Shown: piece after piece, positions 20,213-28,166 of the stretch | Position numbering within the stretch: the first letter of the stretch is position 1 | Layout: the number at the start of each line of letters is the position of its first letter | Source of the DNA: GCA-2690565 sp002457235 | Lineage (GTDB): Bacteria > Verrucomicrobiota > Verrucomicrobiia > Opitutales > Coraliomargaritaceae | DNA: 64,000 bases | Direction of reading: 5' to 3' | Assembly (NCBI GenBank): GCA_045565695.1 | Contig: JBJLEZ010000009.1 | Span: forward strand, 148,219 to 212,218 | Program-made: the position numbers and the translations under genes | The notes under the pieces: model-generated | What the model was told of the DNA's origin: nothing | Seen by the model: the letters and a program-made list of their open reading frames with translations, nothing else | Databases searched by the model: none

Positions 20213-20875
20213 TTACTGAATTTTATTTAACGCGTCTAGAGCCGCATCAATTTCTGCATTCTTTATTGAAGTACTGATGCCCGTTCCAAGAACCTTCCCC
20301 TCTATTGAGACTTCTACAGTATAGGATTTATTGTGATCAGGGCCCGCCGTTTCTTTAACTCTATACTGAGGGATAATCCCTTCTTGGTTTAATTGAGTCC
20401 ACTCTTGTAATGCTCCCTTAGGGTTAATGCGTTTAATTTCCTCCCTAACGACTTTAAGTTCATTTCTAAAACAGTCTAATATCCAGCTTTCAACTGTTTT
20501 CAAATCGGAATCCAAGTAGATGGCCGCAATCAAAGCTTCTAAGGTATCTTCTAACATGCTCGAAGAAGGCTCTCCGAAATTTTTCCTGTAAACATCACTC
20601 AACTTGATATGCTTATCTATCTTTAGCTCTAGTGCTTTTTTAGATAGCGAATTTCCGCTGACGATTGCTGTTCGCATAATATTTAAAGTACCTTCATCAG
20701 CATCTTTGAAACAATTATATAAATATTTGGAGATACATCCTGATAATATACTGTCTCCTAAAAACTCAAACCGTTGGTAATCAGAAGCAAAAGACTTTTG
20801 ATTAGGATGAGACAGCGCTATTTCTAATAGCTTTTTATCCTTGAAAGTGTATTTTATAATCGGTTCTAAACTCAT
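20213..20875 (-). CDS. rnc: Ribonuclease III
   Basis: RNase III cleaves double-stranded RNA during rRNA and mRNA processing. The nuclease signature 'RFEFLGDSILSGCISKYL' and the downstream acidic 'MLEDTLEALIAAIYLD' supply the metal-binding residues. A double-stranded RNA binding domain runs from 'NPKGALQEWTQ' to the C-terminus. The frame is open to a GTG at 20884, but the ATG at 20873-20875 (MSLEPIIKYTF) fits the family better. It gives 220 residues. It is divergent from the PhoH-like gene. Confidence 0.93.
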   Translation of the reverse strand: MSLEPIIKYTFKDKKLLEIALSHPNQKSFASDYQRFEFLGDSILSGCISKYLYNCFKDADEGTLNIMRTAIVSGNSLSKKALELKIDKHIKLSDVYRKNFGEPSSSMLEDTLEALIAAIYLDSDLKTVESWILDCFRNELKVVREEIKRINPKGALQEWTQLNQEGIIPQYRVKETAGPDHNKSYTVEVSIEGKVLGTGISTSIKNAEIDAALDALNKIQ

Positions 20876-21000
20876 ATGTATCACAAAATTTGAAGAAAGT
20901 AATTTTACGACTTGCGACTTTTTTTAGAGAAACATAACCCTATATAAGTATTTTAGTATTATATCACAAGTTAAGTTAAACATTTAATTTCATTTACACA

Positions 21001-22551
21001 TTGGCTAAGCAAAAGAAACAAGACAATAAACGAAATAAGATATTCGTTTTAGACACAAACGTATTACTGCATGACCCTCAGTGCATATACAAATTTGAAG
21101 ACAATACCATCGCCATACCTGTTGAGGTACTCGAGGAGTTGGATAAAAAGAAATCTGCGCCTGGTGAGCTAGGATTTTCCGCACGAAAAATTCACAGGGA
21201 TTTGCGATTATTGTTTGATACCGATTTAGAAGATGATGCTAAATTAAAAGAGGCATTTCGCTCTGCATTGTCTTGCACTTTGCCAACAGGCGGTCAGCTG
21301 ATTGTCGTAATAAATGATTTTTTAATTAATACAAAAGAAAGTGAAAGCTTGAATCGCTTAAGAGCGACATTGTTTGATTTAGATAAAATGGATAGCCGTA
21401 TCTTAGCATCGGTCTTTTTCCTCAAAGAAATCTGCGATGACCAACGCGTTGTATTAGTGACTAAGGACGCAAATATGGCATTAAAGGGGATTTCTTTAGG
21501 CTTAGAAGTTCAAGATTACATGAACGATAAAATTTCTAATAAACAGATGCCCTCTGGTTTAAATGAAATTAATTTATCCAAAGAAAATTTTGATCTCTTT
21601 ATTGATGAACACGGAGTTGATTTACCTCCTGAAGATACTAAAGACCTGTACATCAATGAATATGTTTATCTTCGCTATGAATCAGATTTAGAAATTGCAC
21701 GCTATCACGGAGATGGTCAGCTAGAAGCACTAATCATTGGAGATTCTATGGGGATTAAAATCCCTAAAGGCATCAGAGTACAGCCACTTAATCTTGAGCA
21801 ACGTATGCTTATGGATGCATTGCTTGATGAAGATATTAAATTGATTACCTGCAGAGGAAAAGCTGGAACGGGAAAAACTTTGGTGACCATTGCTTCTGCG
21901 CTCTATCAAACACTAGGCGATGATAATATTTACGAACGCATGTTTATCACACGACCTTTAGTTCATATCGGGAAAGATACCGGTGCTTTGCCTGGAACGC
22001 TAGAAGAAAAAATGGCCCCATACATCGCTCCTTTTTATGATAACTTGGAAGTTCTTTTCAATAACCGCAAAACCTTGGGGGAGTCCGGAAGGCCTGATGA
22101 TAATTCACAAATCGATAAGATTACCTCGAACCGTAAGCGAAAAAAAGCGATGGCGAAATTGGCGAAACAACCACAGTCAAACGACGGGCAGATGGAAGAG
22201 TCTGATAAGCCAAGAAAACCTTATCAATTTTTATTTGATTATGGAATGGTCATCGTTGAAGCAATGACGTTTATCCGAGGACGTTCACTAGCCAATACTA
22301 TCTTTATTATCGATGAGGCACAGAATCTAACACCACATGAGGCGAAGACGGTAGTCAGCCGAATGGGGGAAGGGTCAAAGGTCATTCTTCTAGGAGATCC
22401 TGCGCAAGTCGATAGTATGTTTCTAGATGCTATGTCGAATGGCTTAGTGCATACGGCTCAACGATTGAAGGGGACAGAAATAACTGCTCATATCGAACTG
22501 ACCAAAGGCGTTCGTTCTGAGCTCGCTGAGTTGGCAGCTGATTTACTTTGA
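21001..22551 (+). CDS. PhoH-like ATPase with N-terminal PIN ribonuclease domain
   Basis: The 516-residue protein joins a PIN domain (about 13-165, 'FVLDTNVLLHDP' with conserved acidic residues and 'VLVTKDANMALKG') to a PhoH P-loop ATPase domain (about 265-516). The latter has Walker A 'CRGKAGTGKTLV', 'MFITRPLVHIGKDTGALPGT' and Walker B 'FIIDEAQNLTPHEAK'. PhoH2-type proteins are ATP-driven RNA unwinding nucleases. A basic insertion (about 375-400) separates the ATPase motifs. Translation starts at TTG 21001. Confidence 0.9.
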   Translation: MAKQKKQDNKRNKIFVLDTNVLLHDPQCIYKFEDNTIAIPVEVLEELDKKKSAPGELGFSARKIHRDLRLLFDTDLEDDAKLKEAFRSALSCTLPTGGQLIVVINDFLINTKESESLNRLRATLFDLDKMDSRILASVFFLKEICDDQRVVLVTKDANMALKGISLGLEVQDYMNDKISNKQMPSGLNEINLSKENFDLFIDEHGVDLPPEDTKDLYINEYVYLRYESDLEIARYHGDGQLEALIIGDSMGIKIPKGIRVQPLNLEQRMLMDALLDEDIKLITCRGKAGTGKTLVTIASALYQTLGDDNIYERMFITRPLVHIGKDTGALPGTLEEKMAPYIAPFYDNLEVLFNNRKTLGESGRPDDNSQIDKITSNRKRKKAMAKLAKQPQSNDGQMEESDKPRKPYQFLFDYGMVIVEAMTFIRGRSLANTIFIIDEAQNLTPHEAKTVVSRMGEGSKVILLGDPAQVDSMFLDAMSNGLVHTAQRLKGTEITAHIELTKGVRSELAELAADLL

Positions 22552-22605
22552 CATTTTGTCTGAGTGATTCCCAATTATAAAAAGTAGTACTTACGATTAC
22601 ACCTC

Positions 22606-23862
22606 ATGCGTTTTTTATTAACTTCTCACGGATCAACGGGGGATATTTTCCCTGTAATTCGTCTAGGTCGAGCACTGGTCGAAGCAGGGCATGATGTTCG
22701 CTTTGCTACTGTCAATTTGTTTAAAAAGGATGTTGAATCGGCAGGCTTGAAATTCATTAAATTGCCACCTGATTGGGATCAGAGTGGATTTTCTGAAGCT
22801 ATGCGCGAATTAACGAAATCAGGCAATTCCGTAGATTTACTCAAGATGATCTATTCTGAGGCTAATCCCTTTCTTGATGAGATTATTGAAATACTCAGAC
22901 GTGAATTAGTCACGGCAGATGCCTTTGTCAGCAACTACATTTTTGGTAATTTATGCCGTCTTGCAAGGCAACTGGAAGTGCCCTGTGCAGTCACAACCTT
23001 TGCCCATAATGCTATTCCTTCTTATTCAAAGTCACCTATTAGTTTACCTAGAGCATTAAAAATACCTCATTTCATTAAAAAACCCTTTAACAAATACTTG
23101 TGGAAGATAGCCGACTTTTACCTTTGTTGGAATTTGAATCAAGTGATCGGCGAGACCTTGATTAAAAATGAAATAGGTGAAATGGAGAGTTATTTAATCA
23201 ACCCTGCAGATAGAATACTCGTCACAGTTTCACCAGCATTATTTAAACCGAAAAAACTTTGGAATGAGAACTTTTCCTTTACTGGTTACTTGAGATGGCA
23301 AGCACCTGAAGATAGTGAGAAACAATCAGCTATCGAACAATTCTGTCAGGGTGAAAAGGTACCCGTTTTAACATTTGGTAGTGTGACTTTCGAAAACACA
23401 CGAAAGATCATGCGTCGCTTTTTAAAGAACTGGCCGAATGATAAAAAGATTATCATACAGTCTGGATGGGCACAATTAGGGATTGAGCGCTCTAATAGCT
23501 ACATCTTTTCCATAGACAGAATATCCCATGATCAGCTCTTTAAATTTGCTTCAGTCGTTATTCATCATGGTGGAGCAGGGACCACTGCAAGTGTCTTGCA
23601 TTCAGGCGTTCCTCATATCGTCATTCCTCATTTTGGAGATCAAAAGTTTTTTGCTAGAGAAGTAAGACGTTTAGGAGTAGGGATTTCTCTTCGATTGTCA
23701 CGATGGCCCGAAGAATTACCGAGAGCGGTGCGAATTGTCGAACGTAGTAAAAAACGCCTTAAGAAAGCTAGGCGTATCGCTGATACCTTAGAATCGGAAA
23801 ACGGCTCACAAGAGGCGGTCAAAGAGTTGGAGCGATTAGTGATCGAATCAAAAGAGATCTAA
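22606..23862 (+). CDS. Glycosyltransferase family 1 (UGT/MGT-like)
   Basis: The 418-residue cytoplasmic GT-B protein has an N-terminal acceptor domain beginning 'FLLTSHGSTGDIFPVIRLGRALVEAGHDV'-like sequence and a C-terminal nucleotide-sugar domain. The donor-binding signature is 'VVIHHGGAGTTASVLHSGVP' followed by 'IPHFGDQKFFA'. Known relatives glycosylate sterols, macrolides, carotenoids and glycolipid precursors, so the acceptor is not predictable. It ends just before tRNA-Asn and is the last core gene before the accessory array. Confidence 0.85.
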   Translation: MRFLLTSHGSTGDIFPVIRLGRALVEAGHDVRFATVNLFKKDVESAGLKFIKLPPDWDQSGFSEAMRELTKSGNSVDLLKMIYSEANPFLDEIIEILRRELVTADAFVSNYIFGNLCRLARQLEVPCAVTTFAHNAIPSYSKSPISLPRALKIPHFIKKPFNKYLWKIADFYLCWNLNQVIGETLIKNEIGEMESYLINPADRILVTVSPALFKPKKLWNENFSFTGYLRWQAPEDSEKQSAIEQFCQGEKVPVLTFGSVTFENTRKIMRRFLKNWPNDKKIIIQSGWAQLGIERSNSYIFSIDRISHDQLFKFASVVIHHGGAGTTASVLHSGVPHIVIPHFGDQKFFAREVRRLGVGISLRLSRWPEELPRAVRIVERSKKRLKKARRIADTLESENGSQEAVKELERLVIESKEI

Positions 23863-23883
23863 TTTACACTCTCTGGTAAGTAA

Positions 23884-24365
<482 letters not shown>

Positions 24366-24941
24366 ATGAAAAATTTGCTTCTTATATTTTCAGTGCTTTT
24401 AAGCACTTCTTTATATGCTGTAGAATATCATAAATTTAATTTGGAAGAACCAAGTACAATTGAGGGGGCTCTCACCCGTGATTCAGATAATGTTGTCTGG
24501 GAAGAAGGGGTTAGTCAGAAAACAATTAATATTTCAAACGGAGATATTTTCGAATTAGTTTATTCTAAAGATAAAGCTTTATCTAGAGCATTGGGCTACG
24601 AATTAGACTTAGATAATGATGGTGAAGTTGATTTTTCGGCTGGGGGTAATTCTAGTTATGATACTCTTCCTTTCGGTACCATTATCGGTCCAGCAACTCT
24701 AGTTATTAAATCAAGTATTTATTCTAGTGGTTTATATGTAGGCTATAGATATATAAGAGCAAGCTCTACAATTTATTCTAGTACTACTGCTACAATTCCA
24801 GCTATTGAAGGACAAAATTAGAATGTAGAGTTAGAGTACTCACAAGACTTAATTAATTGGAGTTCAGTAGCTCCGGGAACTGCAACTGGAAGTAGTGAAT
24901 TGCAATTCTATAGAGTTAAAGTAACTGATTCTACAGAATAA
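24366..24941 (+). pseudogene. Secreted protein of the array, interrupted by in-frame TAG
   Basis: The ATG at 24366 opens a signal peptide (MKNLLLIFSVLLSTSLYA) almost identical in DNA to those at 26627 and 28167. The mature part is novel, with a 'LDLDNDGEVDFSAGG' segment. A TAG at 24819-24821 (codon 152) ends the frame, but the same frame continues for 39 more codons to TAA 24939-24941. The continuation reads 'NVELEYSQDLINWSSVAPGT...LQFYRVKVTDSTE', which is the C-terminal domain shared by the paralogues. The intact gene would be 191 residues. The stop is therefore a nonsense change, a readthrough site or a sequence error. Confidence 0.75.
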
Positions 24942-25000
24942 TTTCTTTCTCCTCTAAATATATTTAGGGGGTAGCATTTGGGGTGCTTTTGGGGGGGGGG
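24933..25000. repeat. Intergenic repeat A, copy 1, ending in a G10 tract
   Basis: This copy spans the stop codon GAATAA, the shared 'atttctttctcc', the palindromic CTAAATATATTTAG, then 'agcatttggggtgctttt' and a run of ten G at 24991-25000. Copies 2-4 are at 26486, 27157 and 27977, where the G run is 5-6. Copies 2 and 3 continue directly into repeat B, while here B is missing and turns up again at 25750. Confidence 0.85.
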
Positions 25001-25075
25001 ATTTAGTACATCCATCTTGGTTATGCTATTTAAAAAAATAACTTGCTCATTTTAACTGAAGAAATAATAAAAATT

Positions 25076-25732
25076 ATGAGATTATTTACTTTATTCCTAT
25101 TATCCTTCCATTTCTGCTTTTCAGCTCAGTTTATTGACTCTAAATACAATTCATTTAGTGCTAGCAAATTTGAAGTCTCAGATTTTGACAGTGAACTTAA
25201 AGCTACTGGTCAGCAGCAAATTATTTACTACACACTTCCGACTACAAATATCATATTAGGCATATCCCAATCATCTTTTGAATATGATGAACTTTTAGGA
25301 ATAGATGTTTCTAATTTAAATATTGGGTATGATACTACTAATTTAGGATTAGGATTTTTATATGAGTATGGCGATTTAGATGTTATTTATTCTATCTATA
25401 CTGGGAAAATTAGTGCATCTGTGCTTTCAACAGATATTCTTGACGTCAGATTTAAGGGGATAGATGCAATGCTTAGGTCACCAGTTAGCGATAACTTTGT
25501 TTTAAATGTAAGCTTAAGCTACACTCACTTTGATAACTTAACTTTCGATACTATAATTGGACTAAGCGATAGCCAAGTAGATATTTTGGAAGATGGTTTA
25601 GAAGGAGAATTCGAACTCCGAATTGGTGTAGACCAAAAATTAGGCGATAACCTAATGCTTTCATATGGTGCCTCAATGGTTGATATTTTCGACCTTTCGT
25701 CTCTTAATTTTGGTATAGGTTATACTTTTTAG
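25076..25732 (+). CDS. Outer-membrane beta-barrel-like protein of unknown function
   Basis: The 218-residue protein begins with a signal peptide (MRLFTLFLLSFHFCFSAQF). It then has alternating hydrophobic/polar segments such as 'NLGLGFLYEYGDLDVIYSIYTG' and ends in '...SLNFGIGYTF'. A terminal aromatic Phe in a last beta strand is the recognition signal of BAM-assembled barrels. It lacks the shared signal-peptide DNA and the NW/FFR C-terminal domain of its neighbours. It lies exactly between repeat A copy 1 and repeat B copy 1, which are adjacent elsewhere, so it looks inserted. The frame is open upstream to 25043, but the ATG at 25076 begins the signal peptide. Confidence 0.65.
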   Translation: MRLFTLFLLSFHFCFSAQFIDSKYNSFSASKFEVSDFDSELKATGQQQIIYYTLPTTNIILGISQSSFEYDELLGIDVSNLNIGYDTTNLGLGFLYEYGDLDVIYSIYTGKISASVLSTDILDVRFKGIDAMLRSPVSDNFVLNVSLSYTHFDNLTFDTIIGLSDSQVDILEDGLEGEFELRIGVDQKLGDNLMLSYGASMVDIFDLSSLNFGIGYTF

Positions 25733-25749
25733 TGGCACTATTTCTGAGG

Positions 25750-25825
25750 CAGAATGGAGTAGGGTTACTGTCTGTACCCAACATTATAGGATTGATTAGA
25801 TGTGTGGGTTTTCTAGATTTCTGAT
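25750..25825. repeat. Intergenic repeat B, copy 1
   Basis: This is about 76 bases starting 'cagaatggagtagg' and including 'acattataggattgat' and 'ttttctag' up to the start codon of the next gene. The other copies are at 26551-26626 and 27219-27295. In those copies B directly follows the G-run of repeat A. It probably contains the leader or promoter of the paralogous genes. Confidence 0.85.
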
Positions 25826-26494
25826 GTGAAATGTTTATTCTTACTATTTTCAGTGCTTCTAAGCAGCACTTTGAGTACTTTGTATGGTATTACTGAAGTT
25901 TGGGAAGCAGTCGTACCCGAAAATTATACCTATGCATTTGCTGGCGAAAGTGGCTCTTGTTTGGTTATAGACCAACAGAACTACGATTTGTTGTGGTATA
26001 ACAGTAGTGGAAGTCTTATTAAAAGTTTTACTGTTTCTGATTTAATTAATGATAATCAAAATCCTTGGAATTTGAATATCATTTTTCCATTTAGACTTAC
26101 TGAATCATTTTGTGCAATTGCAATTGCCGATTATAGCCAATCAAATGGAGGGACTCCTACTTACAACTTAATTGGCGAATTTAAAAATACTAGAGTGGTT
26201 TATGGTTATAATAGTAATTTTGTATCTGCTCGTTCGTATGATTATCTTGCAGTAATAGATAATTCTGACAATGAATTAGAAGTATATAAATTGGGATTGG
26301 ATGAAAGCTATTCCACGGTTTCTACTATTCCATCAAATGCAGTTGTCATCCCATCAGATTCCTCTGGACCAGTACAAATCATCTTAGAATCCTCTGAGGA
26401 TATGGTGAATTGGAACTCAGCTAATCCGGGTACTTATGGAGCCTCTACGAATGAAAGGTTCTTTAGAGTCAGAGCTGTTGAAGATACAGAATAA
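25826..26494 (+). CDS. Secreted protein of the array (222 residues)
   Basis: A GTG start at 25826 lines up with the ATG of the paralogues and gives a signal peptide (MKCLFLLFSVLLSSTLSTLYG). The central part (25-175) is unique, with repeated aromatic/Asp segments such as 'SYDYLAVIDNSDNELEVYKLG'. The C-terminal domain (about 180-222) reads 'VQIILESSEDMVNWNSANPGTY...RFFRVRAVEDTE', the domain shared across this array and common in secreted Verrucomicrobia proteins. The stop codon lies inside repeat A copy 2. Its function is unknown. Confidence 0.7.
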   Translation: MKCLFLLFSVLLSSTLSTLYGITEVWEAVVPENYTYAFAGESGSCLVIDQQNYDLLWYNSSGSLIKSFTVSDLINDNQNPWNLNIIFPFRLTESFCAIAIADYSQSNGGTPTYNLIGEFKNTRVVYGYNSNFVSARSYDYLAVIDNSDNELEVYKLGLDESYSTVSTIPSNAVVIPSDSSGPVQIILESSEDMVNWNSANPGTYGASTNERFFRVRAVEDTE

Positions 26495-26626
26495 TTTCTT
26501 TCTCCCCTAAATATATTTAAGGGGTAGGATTTGGGGTGCTTTTAGGGGGGCAGAATGGAGTAGGTTTACTGCTTATACCTAACATTATAGGATTGATAAG
26601 ATGAGTAGGTTTTGCAGGTTTCTAGT
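26486..26626. repeat. Composite intergenic repeat A-B, copy 2 (intact)
   Basis: Repeat A (26486-26550) with hairpin CCCC-TAAATATATTTA-A-GGGG and a G6 run continues directly into repeat B (26551-26626), ending at the next ATG. It matches copy 3 (27157-27295) across nearly the whole length. It joins the 3' end of one secreted-protein gene to the 5' end of the next. Confidence 0.88.
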
Positions 26627-27148
26627 ATGAAAAATTTGCTTCTTATATTTTCAGTGCTTCTAAGCACTTCTTTATATGGGCAGATTGGGCCCGATGGTAC
26701 GGGTACAGTGAATGGCTATTCTATAGGTCCGGGAGCTGACCTCACTGATGCTGACCTCACTGATGCTAACCTCCGTTTTGCAGACCTCTCCGATGCAGAC
26801 CTCTCTAGTGCATACCTATCTGGTGCAATAATTTCAAGTACAACTATATTACCTACTGGCTACGGATTAGATTGGTTTAGCTCGCAAGGTGCTACGGTTC
26901 CTCCACAGCAAGGATATACAATTGAAACATATTCCTCAACTGACCTTGTAAATTGGTCCCTTATCAGTTCTGAATCTTTTGAATCCAGTGGTGATATACT
27001 TTCTTTAAAAACAATATATTCTGACAATAGTAATACATTAGAATCACATTACTCAGTGGATTCAACAAATTGGTCCCTTATTAAGTCCGAAGCAGTAAAT
27101 TCTAATGAGAATACTCTGTTTTTTAAATCCCAAGTGACTCCTCAATAA
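26627..27148 (+). CDS. Secreted pentapeptide-repeat protein of the array
   Basis: The 173-residue protein starts at ATG 26627 with the shared signal peptide. It continues 'QIGPDGTGTVNGYSIGPGA', nearly identical in DNA to the gene at 28167, and then has about six A(D/N)LxX pentapeptide repeats (ADLTD ADLTD ANLRF ADLSD ADLSS), which form a quadrilateral beta-helix. Two copies of the 'S.DL.NWS' segment follow ('YSSTDLVNWSLISSE' and 'YSVDSTNWSLIKSE'), so the C-terminal domain is duplicated. The stop falls 9 bases before the GAATAA at which the stops of the genes before A1, A2 and A4 sit. Its function is unknown. Confidence 0.72.
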   Translation: MKNLLLIFSVLLSTSLYGQIGPDGTGTVNGYSIGPGADLTDADLTDANLRFADLSDADLSSAYLSGAIISSTTILPTGYGLDWFSSQGATVPPQQGYTIETYSSTDLVNWSLISSESFESSGDILSLKTIYSDNSNTLESHYSVDSTNWSLIKSEAVNSNENTLFFKSQVTPQ

Positions 27149-27156
27149 TCCAAGCC

Positions 27157-27295
27157 GAATAATTTCTTTCTCCTATAAATATATTTAGGGGGTAGCATTT
27201 GGGGTGCTTTTAGGGGGACAGAATGGAGTAGGCTTACTGTTTGTACCAAAGATTTTTTCGATTGATATAATATGTGGGGTTTCTAGGTTTATGGT
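27157..27295. repeat. Composite intergenic repeat A-B, copy 3 (intact)
   Basis: Repeat A (27157-27217, G5 run) runs into repeat B (27219-27295), which ends at the ATG of the next gene. The middle of B is more diverged here ('aagattttttcgattgat'). The GAATAA at its start is no longer the stop codon of the preceding gene. Confidence 0.85.
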
Positions 27296-27982
27296 ATGAA
27301 AAGCTCTCTATTATTATCCATTTTACTTTTTAATACTACTTTATTTAGCTCGAATACTCCTCAATCTCTAAACGGATTGATTGAAGTTTCCCACAAAGGT
27401 AACAGCACATTTGTTTTTCTATACAATGAAAATTCTATTTACGGCTACCTTGATATTGACCGAGAGAATTTTGAGGAAGCGGTGATGTACACTGATACTA
27501 GCAATTATAATTGGGATAGCCAAGATGCAATAATGACTAGTGAAGCTTGGAGTGAAGCCTATTATACATATCAATTTTTTAAATCACCAAGCCCATACTT
27601 TTTTCCTTTTAGAAGCGACTTTTATTACAATAGTGAACTAGACCCATATAACTCTAACTGTATCGGCTTATTTTATGACGCTAGGCTTGATTTAGATAAG
27701 AATGGGGTAGCTGATGGCGAACAGTTAGCTTCTGGAAGCCCTTACTCTTTTGATGAAACCTTATTTAATAATGATTTACTATTGAATATTATCTTCGCTT
27801 CTCCCGGAGAGTTTTTGTCATCTTACCTACCTCTTGAATTAGATTCAGAGAACATAGAGCATTATACAATAAAAACACTTAAAAGCGAGGATTTAGAAAA
27901 TTGGGATACAGTTCTTACAAAAACAGTTAAGGGAACTGCTAATAATTTATTCTTTAAATCCGAAATTACCCCTACGGAATAA
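27296..27982 (+). CDS. Secreted protein of the array (228 residues)
   Basis: The protein begins with a signal peptide (MKSSLLLSILLFNTTLFSS) that is analogous to, but not the same DNA as, the other copies. The central region is unrelated to its neighbours and includes 'LDLDKNGVADGEQLASGSP', a calcium-binding-like Asp/Asn loop. The C-terminus 'YTIKTLKSEDLENWDTVLTKT...NNLFFKSEITPTE' is the shared domain of the array. The stop codon is the GAATAA of repeat A copy 4. Function unknown. Confidence 0.7.
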   Translation: MKSSLLLSILLFNTTLFSSNTPQSLNGLIEVSHKGNSTFVFLYNENSIYGYLDIDRENFEEAVMYTDTSNYNWDSQDAIMTSEAWSEAYYTYQFFKSPSPYFFPFRSDFYYNSELDPYNSNCIGLFYDARLDLDKNGVADGEQLASGSPYSFDETLFNNDLLLNIIFASPGEFLSSYLPLELDSENIEHYTIKTLKSEDLENWDTVLTKTVKGTANNLFFKSEITPTE

Positions 27983-28034
27983 TTTCTTTCTTCTCTTATA
28001 TTTAAGGGGTAGCATTTGGGGTGCTTTTGGGGGG
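27977..28034. repeat. Intergenic repeat A, copy 4 (no B part)
   Basis: It begins at the stop codon GAATAA and has 'atttctttct', a shortened palindrome, 'agcatttggggtgctttt' and a G6 run. It is followed by unrelated DNA and a terminator rather than by repeat B. Confidence 0.82.
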
Positions 28035-28113
28035 ATAACCCACGGTAAACCCACGGGTAATGGACCTTACTCTTACGAGGACCCGTTTTAATCTGTTACA
28101 TTAATTTAACACT

Positions 28114-28146
28114 AAGCCTCTTGGAATTTCCTTGAGGCTTTTTTAT
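28114..28146 (+). terminator. Rho-independent terminator
   Basis: AAGCCTC (28114-28120) pairs with GAGGCTT (28134-28140), followed by a T-rich run. It probably ends transcription of the upstream secreted-protein genes 27 bases before the last one. Confidence 0.75.
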
Positions 28147-28166
28147 TTATTTATAAAATCTCATCT

